In this document: piece by piece, positions 18,602 through 28,165 of the stretch
How the letters are laid out: each line of letters opens with the position of its first letter
Position numbering within the stretch: position 1 is the first letter of the stretch
Origin: Teredinibacter sp. KSP-S5-2
GTDB lineage: Bacteria; Pseudomonadota; Gammaproteobacteria; Pseudomonadales; Cellvibrionaceae
Direction of reading: 5' to 3'
Assembly (NCBI RefSeq): GCF_032773895.1
Contig: NZ_CP120416.1
Location: 2,664,001 to 2,728,000 of the forward strand
DNA length: 64,000 bases
Program-made: the position numbers and the translations under genes
The notes under the pieces: model-generated
Told to the model about the DNA's origin: nothing
The model's database searches: none
Seen by the model: only the letters and a program-made list of their open reading frames with translations

Positions 18602-20632
18602 ATGACCGAGTTTCTACTGAACTTTCATTTTCTGCGCCCGTGGTGGCTTCTGGCTATTCCACCCGCATTAGCGATATGTTTTTTTTCAGCAACCAACAGT
18701 ACCCGCGCGGGACAATGGTCCAATGTCATCAACGAAAAGTTATTACCCTACTTGATTGAAGGTGCCTATCAGAAAACATCACGTTGGCCCTTTTATTTAC
18801 TTGCGTTCATATGGACAATCACCAGCATCTCACTGGCTGGCCCGACATGGCAAAAAATCAGTCAGCCGGTAGTTCAGGATATTTCCGGCATGGTGATTGT
18901 TTGGGATCTATCCCCTTCCATGAATGCAGAAGATATCACTCCTTCGCGCTTGGTTCGCTCACGCTTAAAAATTGTTGACCTGCTCAATGCTCGCAATGAA
19001 GGCTTAACAGGATTAATCGCCTATTCGGGGGATGCGCATGTCGTTTCTCCGTTAACAGAAGACAAAAAAACCATTATCAACTTCTTGTCTGGTTTAAACC
19101 CCGGAATTATGCCGGTGAAAGGCAGCAATATTGAAATGGCTCTGGAACAAGCCAGCGACCTATTAAAGAACTCTGGTATCAACCGCGGTAGCATAGTGGT
19201 ACTGACTGACGGCATCGATCCCGGTGCACAAAGCAAAATCCAATCCATCGCAGATCACAATAATCACAAAATTACGTTTTGGGGTATTGGTACAGAACAA
19301 GGTGCGCCAATTCCACTCGGCAACGGGCGTTTTGCCCGCGAGGCCAACCAGGAAATTATTCTGGCTAAACTTGACGAGGGGTATCTGGACGAGCTGTCAG
19401 CAGATATCGGTGGTTTTTATGTACCCTTTACCAATACTGAACAGGATATCCGCACAGTATTAAACTACGGCTTGGTCAACCCCAAAAATAATATGCAGGA
19501 AACGCTCAAAGAGTTCGATCAATGGCATGAACAAGGCCCTTGGCTACTGTTTCTTTTACTCCCCCTAGTTGCCTTTTCATTCCGTAAAGGCTGGTTGATA
19601 TGCCTTCCTTTACTATTTTGCTTACCGCCAAAAGCCGATGCCCTGGAATGGAAAGACATTTGGCAGACCCAAGATCAACAAGCAATGAAAGCCCTGAAAC
19701 AAGGGGATGCAGAAACAGCAGCAAATAGGTTTAAAGATGAAACCTGGCAATCGGTTGCCAAATATCGCGCTGGAGACTTTAAGGGTGCTGCCGAAGGGTT
19801 TGCCAAAGGGGAACAAACAAAAGATTTATTAAACCTTGGCAATGCGCAAACTCAAATGGGAAATTACGACGCAGCAATTGAAAACTACGAAAAAGCATTA
19901 AAAGAAAACCCGGATTATACTGCCGCTAAAGATAATCTGCGCATTGCCAAAGCCTTGAAAGCACTTCAGGAACAGCAACAGCAGCAACAAAACAATTCGC
20001 AAGAGCAGAATCAAGATCAGCAAAATGCGGAGAATCAACAAAACCAGAATGCTCAGCAAAACCAGTCACAACAAAATCAAAGTGGAGATTCTGAGCAGCA
20101 AAATAACAATCAACAAAATAGTCAATCGTCTTCTGAGCAGCAAAATCAACAAAATTCAAGCTCCGAAGAGCAAAACGCAAACAGCGAACAACAACCCCAG
20201 GAACAGCAGCTCTCTGACGAGCAGAAACAAGCACTGGAAGATACGTACGGTAAACAAGCTGATCAGAACGCTCAGGAAAAACCTGCTGACGAACAAAATA
20301 AACAAGATGCTGCGCTAGATCAGGAACAGGAAAAAGAGCAGCAGGAACAGAATCAAGAGCAAAACCAACAAACAAAGCAGCTTCAGCAGCAACCTTCTGA
20401 AGATGACCAGCAAGGTGAAAATGAAGAGTCTGACAGCGCCCAACTCTCGCAGCAGATAGACCGCAGTCAACTGGAATCGGAGCAAGCGAGAGAACAATGG
20501 TTACGTAAAATTCCTGACGACCCTAGCGGCTTATTAAAGAAAAAATTTGAATACGAATACCTAAAACGTCGTAGAGAGTTACGTCAGGGCACTTGGCAAG
20601 CGCCAGAAAATAAAGCGAACGAACGCTGGTAA
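18602..20632 (+). CDS. BatB-BatC fusion: VWA domain plus TPR with a long Gln/Asn-rich tail
   Basis: A 676-residue protein. Two N-terminal membrane segments are followed by a VWA domain with intact MIDAS (WDLSPSM and VLTDGID). A further membrane segment comes near residue 315. A TPR-like region lies around residues 395-445 (NLGNAQTQMGNYDAAIENYEKALKENP). From about residue 455 to 620 the sequence is dominated by Gln, Asn, Glu and Ser. It ends in a basic segment LLKKKFEYEYLKRRRELRQG. In some species BatB and BatC are separate genes; here they are one. The operon position, 4 bases after BatA, supports the assignment. Confidence 0.9.
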   Translation: MTEFLLNFHFLRPWWLLAIPPALAICFFSATNSTRAGQWSNVINEKLLPYLIEGAYQKTSRWPFYLLAFIWTITSISLAGPTWQKISQPVVQDISGMVIVWDLSPSMNAEDITPSRLVRSRLKIVDLLNARNEGLTGLIAYSGDAHVVSPLTEDKKTIINFLSGLNPGIMPVKGSNIEMALEQASDLLKNSGINRGSIVVLTDGIDPGAQSKIQSIADHNNHKITFWGIGTEQGAPIPLGNGRFAREANQEIILAKLDEGYLDELSADIGGFYVPFTNTEQDIRTVLNYGLVNPKNNMQETLKEFDQWHEQGPWLLFLLLPLVAFSFRKGWLICLPLLFCLPPKADALEWKDIWQTQDQQAMKALKQGDAETAANRFKDETWQSVAKYRAGDFKGAAEGFAKGEQTKDLLNLGNAQTQMGNYDAAIENYEKALKENPDYTAAKDNLRIAKALKALQEQQQQQQNNSQEQNQDQQNAENQQNQNAQQNQSQQNQSGDSEQQNNNQQNSQSSSEQQNQQNSSSEEQNANSEQQPQEQQLSDEQKQALEDTYGKQADQNAQEKPADEQNKQDAALDQEQEKEQQEQNQEQNQQTKQLQQQPSEDDQQGENEESDSAQLSQQIDRSQLESEQAREQWLRKIPDDPSGLLKKKFEYEYLKRRRELRQGTWQAPENKANERW

Positions 20633-20651
20633 CGCATTAGAGTAGAAAGCA

Positions 20652-22373
20652 ATGACAATGAATCGATTTATTTCACATGCCTGGTTACTGTTATTGGTTT
20701 TATTTGCCTCTCAAGCAAATGCCAATGAGCTTTCTGTTAATGTCGACAGAAATTCAATCACTATTGAAGAAACCCTGACCCTGGCAATTCGATACACTGG
20801 TACAAATAAGAAGTGGGAACCGGATTTAACCCAGATTGAAGCTCAATTCGATATTATTACCCAGAACAAGAGCAATCAATATCGTTATACAAACGGTAAT
20901 CTTTCTGCATATTCGGAGTGGACCTATGTGCTCATGCCTCGAAACACCGGACGTTTGTTAATCCCCTCATTTAATGTAGACAATAATTACAGTGATGCCA
21001 TTGAGGTCAAAGTTTCTGAACCTACCGCCCCGCCGCCAGGCGTCGCTCAGGATGTTTTCATCGAAACCATCGTCGACAAATCCAGCATATATGTACAAGA
21101 GCAGCTTAAAGTCACTTACCGCCTCTATTACTCCGTCAATATTGAACTGGAAGATGTTGAACCCTTGGATATTCCCGATGTGGTTATTCAAGAACTCCCC
21201 GATGGCCGCTATCGAAAAAACATTAATGGTCGCCAGTATTTGGTGGCAGAATTTAATTACGCACTTTTCCCACAATCCAGCGACAACTTTGACATTCCAG
21301 AGAGACAATGGAAGCTGCGTATTACACAAGGTGGTAGCCGCAGTATTTTTGATCGCCTAGGCCGTTTTAAGTTAAAACGTCTTAAAACAGAACAGAAAAG
21401 CATTACAGTTAGACCTGTACCTCAGGAGTTCCCTACCGACCAAACATGGTTACCGGCCTCAGATTTACAAGTCACGGAAAACTGGAGCAAAGCACCTGAC
21501 CAATTAACCATTGGTGAGCCAATTACCCGAACCATTACCTTAACTGCGAAGAACCTTATGTCTTCGCAGTTACCACAAGTATTGAATAAAGCCCATTCAG
21601 CAATAAATTCAGATAAATTGAAAGTCTATGCTGAGCAACCCAAACTTAACGACGAAAAAACTGCGCAAGGTATTTTGTCAGAAAAAACAGAAGCTGCTGC
21701 TGTAGTGGCAACCAAACCTGGTGATATTACTATCCCTGGAATACGCATTCCCTGGTGGGACACAACGCAAAATACCTTACGTTACATTGAAGTACCCGAA
21801 CATACAGTTTTCTTGCAGGGAAGTACTGCGCAAACGGATACAACAGATCCACAAATCGATTCATCAAGCGCCGATATACAAACAAGTAATGGCGGAATGG
21901 AAAATGATGAATATCAAGCACTTAAAGCCCAATTACGCCTGTGGCAAATTATCACAGCAGTGCTTGTTATTCTTTGGGTTATCAGCCTCTATTTTGTGTG
22001 GAAATTCAGTCAAGGTGTAGCAGAACAAAAACGCATATCTGCTGGGCAGTCCGTTAACAACAAAAAGCGCGCGTTACAAAACCTTAAACACGCCTGCACA
22101 ACCAATGATGCCAAAGCTGCCCGCGATAGTTTATTAATATGGGCTTCCTACATATGGCCTTCAAATCCACCGAAAACACTCCGAGATATTAACCAGAAAA
22201 CGCAAGATCCTGTGTTGACCAATCAGATTCTGGCACTCGATGCCAGCCTGTATGGCAAGCAAGGGAACGAAGGCTGGAACGGAAATCTTTTAATGGAAGC
22301 GCTAAAAGCCTGGGGTCAACAACAAAATAAAGAAAGTAATACAGACGAACTTGCCCCCCTCTACCCCAACTAA
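20652..22373 (+). CDS. BatD family protein
   Basis: A 573-residue exported protein. The signal peptide (RFISHAWLLLLVLFASQANA) is cleaved after ANA. Several beta-rich repeats typical of BatD follow, such as SVNVDRNSITIEETLTLAIRY and VFIETIVDKSSIYVQEQLKVTYRLYY. A single membrane anchor lies at about residues 430-451, then a cytoplasmic helical tail. It is the last gene of the MoxR/Bat operon. A second ATG two codons in is equally possible as the start. BatD is linked to aerotolerance in Bacteroides; its role in gammaproteobacteria is not settled. Confidence 0.9.
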   Translation: MTMNRFISHAWLLLLVLFASQANANELSVNVDRNSITIEETLTLAIRYTGTNKKWEPDLTQIEAQFDIITQNKSNQYRYTNGNLSAYSEWTYVLMPRNTGRLLIPSFNVDNNYSDAIEVKVSEPTAPPPGVAQDVFIETIVDKSSIYVQEQLKVTYRLYYSVNIELEDVEPLDIPDVVIQELPDGRYRKNINGRQYLVAEFNYALFPQSSDNFDIPERQWKLRITQGGSRSIFDRLGRFKLKRLKTEQKSITVRPVPQEFPTDQTWLPASDLQVTENWSKAPDQLTIGEPITRTITLTAKNLMSSQLPQVLNKAHSAINSDKLKVYAEQPKLNDEKTAQGILSEKTEAAAVVATKPGDITIPGIRIPWWDTTQNTLRYIEVPEHTVFLQGSTAQTDTTDPQIDSSSADIQTSNGGMENDEYQALKAQLRLWQIITAVLVILWVISLYFVWKFSQGVAEQKRISAGQSVNNKKRALQNLKHACTTNDAKAARDSLLIWASYIWPSNPPKTLRDINQKTQDPVLTNQILALDASLYGKQGNEGWNGNLLMEALKAWGQQQNKESNTDELAPLYPN

Positions 22374-22388
22374 ACTCTATTAAATCAG

Positions 22389-22414
22389 GAGTCTGCATGT
22401 TTTTCTGCAGACTC
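22389..22414 (+). terminator. Hairpin after the Bat operon, possible terminator
   Basis: GAGTCTGCA (22389-22397) pairs with TGCAGACTC (22406-22414) across a T-rich 8-base loop, shortly after the BatD stop. There is no T-tract behind it, so it may be a processing or stability element rather than a classical terminator. Confidence 0.45.
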
Positions 22415-22511
22415 TAATCAAGTTAATCCAGCTGCACATAAGATCAACGAGATGACAAATTTGTGTGCTACGCCTAAGAGACATGCATTCCAAATAGCTA
22501 TACTAAGTGCC

Positions 22512-22549
22512 TAGTATTAGACATTATGATCAGTTGATAGTATTAGTCA
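22512..22549 (+). promoter_or_regulatory. Candidate promoter with paired direct repeats upstream of the ECF sigma gene
   Basis: Two 12-base near-identical repeats, TAGTATTAGACA (22512-22523) and TAGTATTAGTCA (22538-22549), lie 26 bases apart. TAGACA at 22518-22523 could be a -35 (5 of 6), with a 17-base spacer to TATTAG at 22541-22546 (4 of 6). Each repeat thus overlaps one promoter element, as an operator would. No Fur-box-like sequence was seen in this gap. This is pattern reading only. Confidence 0.35.
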
Positions 22550-22631
22550 GATTTGTTAGCTTAGCGGCTCACAAAATAGCCAGGACAAGGCTAAAAATAA
22601 CAACAAAATAAAAAAATAAAGATTAGGTCAC

Positions 22632-23138
22632 ATGAGTCAATCTAATAGTAAAAGCCTGCTTCAGGAGCTATTTTCGGACCATGCCCCTGGGCTTTTGAAC
22701 TTTCTCACTCGAAAGTACCAGAATTATGATCTGGCAGAGGATGTTACCCAAACGGCCTTTGCTCGCCTGTCCAATGAAAAAACCCTCAGCAACATTAAGA
22801 ACCTTCGCGGCTACCTCTACCGAATGGCTGAAAATCTGGTCGTCGACCATATTCGCCATGAAAAAGTTAAGGAGAGGTATTTAGAGAGTCAAAAGCATCA
22901 TAAGCAGCATATTGAGTCGAATGCTCCGGAGGAAGCCGTGGAAGCCCAGCGCCAACTAGGCAAGTTGCAGGAATCCCTGGAGCGCTTGCCCGAAAATTGC
23001 CGAACAGCCTTTATCTATCATAGAATTCATGGCTTATCTTACAATGATATTGCGGTTAAGATGGACGTATCCGTCTCTTCTGTAGAGAAGTACATGTTGC
23101 ATGCGCTTAGATCATGCCGCGAAGCTGTAAGAAAGTAA
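22632..23138 (+). CDS. ECF RNA polymerase sigma factor, FecI-like
   Basis: A 168-residue sigma-70 family factor. Region 2 is near the N-terminus (LLNFLTRKYQNYDLAEDVTQTAFARL, LRGYLYRMAENLVVDHIRHEK). Region 4 is near the C-terminus (LERLPENCRTAFIYHRIHGLSYNDIAVKMDVSVSSVEKYMLHALR), which is the FecI-subgroup pattern. It is followed by FecR and a TonB-dependent receptor, so it probably drives that receptor gene when the receptor is occupied. The start at 22632 follows GATTAGGTCAC, a weak ribosome site. Confidence 0.92.
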   Translation: MSQSNSKSLLQELFSDHAPGLLNFLTRKYQNYDLAEDVTQTAFARLSNEKTLSNIKNLRGYLYRMAENLVVDHIRHEKVKERYLESQKHHKQHIESNAPEEAVEAQRQLGKLQESLERLPENCRTAFIYHRIHGLSYNDIAVKMDVSVSSVEKYMLHALRSCREAVRK

Positions 23139-23160
23139 TTGTTTTCATGAAAGATCGTCT

Positions 23161-24126
23161 ATGACCAAGGCCCCGTTAAACAAGGCTAAAATTGAGGCTG
23201 AAGAGTGGTTTGTGCGCCTTCAGTCTGGAGCCCTGAATAAACACCAAATGGAAGAATTCCAGCGTTGGTATCACTTGGACGACTCCCATAAAATTGAATT
23301 TCACAATGTCGAGCAGGATTGGAAAGCCCTCGGTCAGCTATCAAAAGAGATTGATCCAAACCAATTTGCCCCGCCGCCGGCCAAACCCGCTCCCCGAATG
23401 TATAACGCGTTCTTTCGCTATGGCCTTGCCACAGCTTTTATTTTTATCTGTGCCATTGTCGGTTTCGCATGGGAGCACACCCGAAAACCCCAAATCGAAG
23501 AATATGCGACATCGGTTGGTGAACAAAAGTCTGTCACTCTATCTGACGGCAGCATCGTCACCCTAAACACAGCAACTAAGCTCCAGGTGAATTTCCAACA
23601 GAGCGAGCGAGCACTGCACTTAAAGCAAGGCGAGGCTTACTTCGAAGTAGCGAAAGACCCAGACCGCCCTTTTTCTGTCGATATTGACCGAGGAACAGTA
23701 ACGGCTGTTGGTACTGCTTTTAACATTCGGAAATCAAAACACCTAGCCAGTATTGTGGTTACGGAAGGAACGGTAAAAGTTGAGGAAGCCAAAACCCGAA
23801 CCAACCTTGAACCGGCTGAAGAAAAAGTGACCGTCAACGAGCAGATAGAATTTGATGGAAACGGCTTAACCGATATTAGTAAAGTTGAAAAACCGTACTT
23901 ATTATCCTGGAAAGAAAAATATCTGGCTTTTGACCAACAACCACTTGAAGATGTAATTAAAGAACTCAATCGCTACCTGAACGACCCGGTTCGGGATGTC
24001 GCCTACGCGATGAAACAAGTAAAAATATCGGGGACATTTGATTTAAGTGCCCCTGAAGATGCACTCAATGCACTCCTACTCAGTAACGCCCTTAAATTAG
24101 ACCAACAAAATATGTCTATCTATTAA
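23161..24126 (+). CDS. FecR-family anti-sigma / sigma regulator
   Basis: A 321-residue inner-membrane protein. The cytoplasmic N-terminal part (EAEEWFVRLQSGALNKHQMEEFQRWY) is the DUF4880-type sigma-binding region. One membrane helix lies at residues 86-104. The periplasmic FecR domain follows (VGEQKSVTLSDGSIVTLNTATKL, GEAYFEVAKDPDRPFSV, VTAVGTAFNIR). The C-terminal region around LAFDQQPLEDVIKELNRY fits DUF4974. It relays receptor occupancy from the periplasm to the sigma factor. It starts 22 bases after the sigma gene. Confidence 0.92.
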   Translation: MTKAPLNKAKIEAEEWFVRLQSGALNKHQMEEFQRWYHLDDSHKIEFHNVEQDWKALGQLSKEIDPNQFAPPPAKPAPRMYNAFFRYGLATAFIFICAIVGFAWEHTRKPQIEEYATSVGEQKSVTLSDGSIVTLNTATKLQVNFQQSERALHLKQGEAYFEVAKDPDRPFSVDIDRGTVTAVGTAFNIRKSKHLASIVVTEGTVKVEEAKTRTNLEPAEEKVTVNEQIEFDGNGLTDISKVEKPYLLSWKEKYLAFDQQPLEDVIKELNRYLNDPVRDVAYAMKQVKISGTFDLSAPEDALNALLLSNALKLDQQNMSIY

Positions 24127-24175
24127 GACACTTGCATTCGAACAATAATAACAATCAAATGAAGGCAAACGGACA

Positions 24176-27148
24176 GTGTACACCCTTGCAGTAGCAATCA
24201 GCTCTCACTTAAGAAAATCCCTTACTGAATACGCTAAAGTCTGTGTACTTCCCACAGCGTCCCTCGTCCTGCTCTTATCCGGTACTACGAGTTATGCAGA
24301 ATCAGGCGAAGCACAAAAATATTCGTTTACACTCAAAACCACGCGCCTACCAGATATGCTTCTTGCGATAGGAAAGATAACGGAAAGCACTATCGCTTTT
24401 GCCCACAAGGAAATTGAAAACATTGAATCAGGCGAAATAAATGGCAGCTACTCAGTGAGTGAAGCACTAGATATTGCGGTGCAATATTGCGATTGCGAAA
24501 TAAAAAAAACCGGCAAAAATGCTTTCGTTGTCACCATTAAACAAAACGACACCTCTAACAAAGACGACGCGGTTATAGAAGAGATTGTAATTACTGGCGT
24601 AAAACAAACCGGGTCACACCTTTTTCGACAAGGTACATACAACAACAGCTCGTTAATTGAGCTCAATCACAACGATATTGAAACAACCAGTTCATCATCA
24701 TTACATGATCTATTGAAATACAACCCGGTTGTTACAGGCGCAACAACGAGTACATCTGTAAGTAACGGTGGCGACGGCAGCGCCTCAGTAACATTACGTG
24801 GTTTACCTGCTGATACGACCTTGGTTCTGGTTGATGGACAGCGGATTGCACCGAGAGCATTACAGTCCGAACTGGTTGACCTTTATTCCATTCCCTATTT
24901 CTCCGTTGAAAGCGTCGAAATATTTAAAGACGGAACTTCGGCCATATACGGTTCAGATGCCATTGCAGGAACAGTCAATGTCATCTTGCAAAAAAGACTA
25001 CACGGCTTCGATATCGAACAATATTACGGAGAAACAAGCCGTGAAGATATGAAAACCAATTCGACCACCATTAAGGCCGGATTTAATAACGACATTATCA
25101 GTCTCTACGCATCGGCGTTTACTTTTGATCAGGAAGCGATATACAGCAAGGATAGAGAACTGTCATCCAGCGCCGACACAACCGATATAGGCGGAAGAGA
25201 CAACCGTTCCGTTTTTACGCCTTACAGCTTTATTTATCTAGTGGATGGCTCGTCTATTCTGGTTGAAGACCAATACGACCCTCCTAATGTTCGCTATACC
25301 ACAGCAGACGATTTATATAATTTCCATAAGGACACAACGTCAACATCACCGTCAGACCGGTATGGTTTTTATACTTACAACTCACTTCAAATCTCGCCAG
25401 AACTCTCTGCAGATTTGAGTTATTTTCATATGAGTTCTAAAAGCACCATTGAATTCTCGCCCGTCCCGGTAAACACCTCGAAAGAACAGTATCCTTTAAC
25501 TGTTTCAGCTGAAAATATTCACAATATATTTCAGGCCAACCTAGGGAAAGTCACCCGACGAATAAATGAACTATCCAATAGAGAACAGTTCAATTCAACA
25601 TTGAGTGATTTTGTAAAAGTATCGCTGTCGCAAACACTGGATAATCAACAATGGAGTCTTGCTTATCATTACAGCGAGACGGACAGCAAAAAATATTCAA
25701 CAAATCTGGTTGACGGTTTCAAACTACAACGTGGCATTGGCCCTTCGAGTGGGTGCCAGGGAATAGATATCGACGGCTGTGTACCAATTAATTTTATTGG
25801 CGGACCAGGCTCAATCACGCCTGAACAAGCCAGCTATATAGGAACCACATCTACCGTCACCGGCGAAAGCATATTACAAAGCTTAAATTTTGATTATGGC
25901 TGGGATCTAAATCAAGATCATGATATTCCTCTATTACTCGCCACAGGTTTTGAGTTCAGGGAAGAAAAATCAATTATTGAAGCCCAACACAATGCAAAGA
26001 CCAGTTTTATTATTGGTGAAAATGTCATTCCAAACCAGAAAGGAGAACGGGATATTCGCGAACTTTATGGTGAAATGGAGTACTCACCGTCAATACTGCC
26101 ATACGAGATTGGTACAGCCATTGAATTTGCTTTCCGTTATTCACACTACGACGACTTTGGAGAAAACATTGCCCCAAGAATTGGTCTTCGTATTAACCCT
26201 ACAGAAAACCTTACTCTTCGCAGCAGTTATTCAGAAAGCTTTGATGCGCCATCATTGCGGGAGCTTTATACCGAAGGAAGAAACTCCTATTTTAAAATTT
26301 CGGATCCTTGCGCTATTGCTGAGAATGTAGGTCGTTTACCTGGGTGTCGAGTTCAGTCGTTTTCAAACTCTAATCAGGTTCTGGTTGAATCCAACGGTAA
26401 TCTTGATCTGGAACCTGAAGACGCCAACAGTACAAACGTAGGAATAATGTGGCGTAACGGAGGGCTGAATTCTTTCTTCATTCAACTGGATTATCACTAT
26501 ATTGATCAGAACAACGTGATCCACCCCATCAATCCACAATATCTTGTTTACCAAAACGCAATTGGTGCAGATGTGCCTCTAGTGGAAAGGAATCAAATTG
26601 GTGAACTGATAAAAGTAAACACAACCTACTTTAATTTTGGTTTCCGGGAACTAACAAGCTATGATGCAGCTTTGGGTTTTGAATACTCAAATCGTGACTT
26701 TACAACCCGCTTCAGCTTTAACACAACCTATATAGACAAATACACTGTTGGCTCCAAAGTGGATACCTTCGACACGGATTTATCGGGTAAATATGTTGAT
26801 GTTTTTTCAGGAGGGCATGGAGCATTGCCCAAATGGAAACATAATACAAGTTTGGTACTGAGCTACAAAGGCAGCCAAATTGCCTATTCAAATTTATACG
26901 TAGACAGTATGACAGAAACCCCAACAGCATTTACCCCAAAAAGAGAAATCGACTCTTGGCTAATACACAATATCCAATTTCAACAATCGATGTTTTCCGA
27001 TCAGGTCAAATTATTTCTCGGCGTCGACAACATTCTGGACACCGAGCCGCCCTTTTCCATCACGGCCTTTAACGATAACTTCGACGCACGAACCTACGAT
27101 ATTCGTGGTCGATACTTCTATGCGAAGCTAAAGATATCAGTGCAATAA
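24176..27148 (+). CDS. TonB-dependent receptor with N-terminal STN signalling domain
   Basis: A 990-residue outer-membrane receptor. After a long signal sequence (hydrophobic part VLPTASLVLLLSGTTSYA) comes an STN domain at about residues 48-122, which contacts FecR. A TonB-box-like stretch, VIEEIVITG, lies near 133-141. The plug includes VTLRGLPADTTLVLVDGQRIAP and IEIFKDGTSAIYGSDAIAGTVNVI-like elements. The barrel runs to the end (YDIRGRYFYAKLKISVQ). The start is a GTG at 24176 with AAGG upstream; no in-frame ATG exists between the preceding stop and this codon. The substrate is unknown because no catabolic or siderophore genes are adjacent. Confidence 0.93.
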   Translation: MYTLAVAISSHLRKSLTEYAKVCVLPTASLVLLLSGTTSYAESGEAQKYSFTLKTTRLPDMLLAIGKITESTIAFAHKEIENIESGEINGSYSVSEALDIAVQYCDCEIKKTGKNAFVVTIKQNDTSNKDDAVIEEIVITGVKQTGSHLFRQGTYNNSSLIELNHNDIETTSSSSLHDLLKYNPVVTGATTSTSVSNGGDGSASVTLRGLPADTTLVLVDGQRIAPRALQSELVDLYSIPYFSVESVEIFKDGTSAIYGSDAIAGTVNVILQKRLHGFDIEQYYGETSREDMKTNSTTIKAGFNNDIISLYASAFTFDQEAIYSKDRELSSSADTTDIGGRDNRSVFTPYSFIYLVDGSSILVEDQYDPPNVRYTTADDLYNFHKDTTSTSPSDRYGFYTYNSLQISPELSADLSYFHMSSKSTIEFSPVPVNTSKEQYPLTVSAENIHNIFQANLGKVTRRINELSNREQFNSTLSDFVKVSLSQTLDNQQWSLAYHYSETDSKKYSTNLVDGFKLQRGIGPSSGCQGIDIDGCVPINFIGGPGSITPEQASYIGTTSTVTGESILQSLNFDYGWDLNQDHDIPLLLATGFEFREEKSIIEAQHNAKTSFIIGENVIPNQKGERDIRELYGEMEYSPSILPYEIGTAIEFAFRYSHYDDFGENIAPRIGLRINPTENLTLRSSYSESFDAPSLRELYTEGRNSYFKISDPCAIAENVGRLPGCRVQSFSNSNQVLVESNGNLDLEPEDANSTNVGIMWRNGGLNSFFIQLDYHYIDQNNVIHPINPQYLVYQNAIGADVPLVERNQIGELIKVNTTYFNFGFRELTSYDAALGFEYSNRDFTTRFSFNTTYIDKYTVGSKVDTFDTDLSGKYVDVFSGGHGALPKWKHNTSLVLSYKGSQIAYSNLYVDSMTETPTAFTPKREIDSWLIHNIQFQQSMFSDQVKLFLGVDNILDTEPPFSITAFNDNFDARTYDIRGRYFYAKLKISVQ

Positions 27149-27151
27149 TAT

Positions 27152-28147
27152 TTACAGATTTGAATATGGTGCAACGCTATTTTGCTTCATGAAGTAACCA
27201 GCAAAACCTTCGCCAACAGAAACCCCAAACGACTTGAGCACTTTCTCCAACGGCGATTCAGGAATATTGTAGGAAACCATTTCTTCCTCACCGATGACTT
27301 CTCGAGCCACATAGGAAGCACTACCAAGACCATCAATTAACCCCAATGACTTTGCCTGCTCCCCATTCCATATCAAACCACTGGTAATGTCGTCAGTTAT
27401 TTTTAAACGTTCGCCTCTTCCCTGTTTGACCGCATCGATAAACTGGGCGTGGGTTTGATTGAGTACTTCCTGCCAAAATGCGGTCTCTTCTTCATTCTTT
27501 GGTGAAAAAGGATCAAGAAAAGCTTTGTGCTCACCCGCCGTATAGTGACGACGCTCTACACCCAGTTTCTCCAGTAAATTAACGAACCCAAATCCGGACG
27601 CTGTTACCCCAATCGAACCAACCAGGCTGGATCTATTGGCATATATTTCGTCTGCTGCGGATGCAACGTAATACCCTCCAGACGCACACATATCTGAAAT
27701 CACAGCGTAGAGCTTTTTATCGGGGTATTTGGTTCGCAAACGACGGATCTCATCGTATATATACGCTGATTGAACCGGACTTCCGCCGGGGCTGTTAATT
27801 GCCAAAATCACAGCTTTAGAATGCTTGTTTTCAAATGCATTGCGCAACGCAGCGTTTACCCGCCAGGCGACAGCTGGCTTATCATCCATAATCGGCCCAC
27901 GTAAAAGCACCACCGCGGTATGGGGCTTATTGCCTCCACCAGAAGAAATTGCTTTTTGCATCCCGGGGTAAAACAGAATTAAAACCAAAAACAAATATAG
28001 AAATGTCAGACCTTTGAAGACATTCCCCCAAAGACGCGCCTTTTTCTGTTCCGAAAAAGCATCTGAGACAATTTTCTCGATTAACTTAAAATCTCTTTGG
28101 CTATCGTTTGGGTCTATTGAATTCTTGTCACCGTTAAAACCAAGCAT
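27152..28147 (-). CDS. sppA: Signal peptide peptidase SppA-type S49 protease
   Basis: A 331-residue membrane-anchored serine protease. One membrane helix lies at about residues 46-62. The catalytic serine is Ser156 in DMCASGGYYVASAAD. The predicted catalytic lysine is Lys208 in TAGEHKAFLDPFSP; the 52-residue spacing equals that of the Bacillus SppA dyad. INSPGGS and SSLVGSIGV are family signatures. It degrades cleaved signal peptides in the membrane. It follows the HAD gene by about 18 bases and converges with the receptor gene, with only 3 bases between the stops and no terminator. Confidence 0.93.
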   Translation of the reverse strand: MLGFNGDKNSIDPNDSQRDFKLIEKIVSDAFSEQKKARLWGNVFKGLTFLYLFLVLILFYPGMQKAISSGGGNKPHTAVVLLRGPIMDDKPAVAWRVNAALRNAFENKHSKAVILAINSPGGSPVQSAYIYDEIRRLRTKYPDKKLYAVISDMCASGGYYVASAADEIYANRSSLVGSIGVTASGFGFVNLLEKLGVERRHYTAGEHKAFLDPFSPKNEEETAFWQEVLNQTHAQFIDAVKQGRGERLKITDDITSGLIWNGEQAKSLGLIDGLGSASYVAREVIGEEEMVSYNIPESPLEKVLKSFGVSVGEGFAGYFMKQNSVAPYSNL

Positions 28148-28165
28148 AAACTCCCCTTTTGATTT

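Noticed and set aside
19926-20497. Open frames opposite and alongside the Gln-rich part of the BatB-BatC gene
   Set aside because: They arise because CAA/CAG-rich DNA has few stop codons in other frames; their products are low-complexity and have no ribosome sites.
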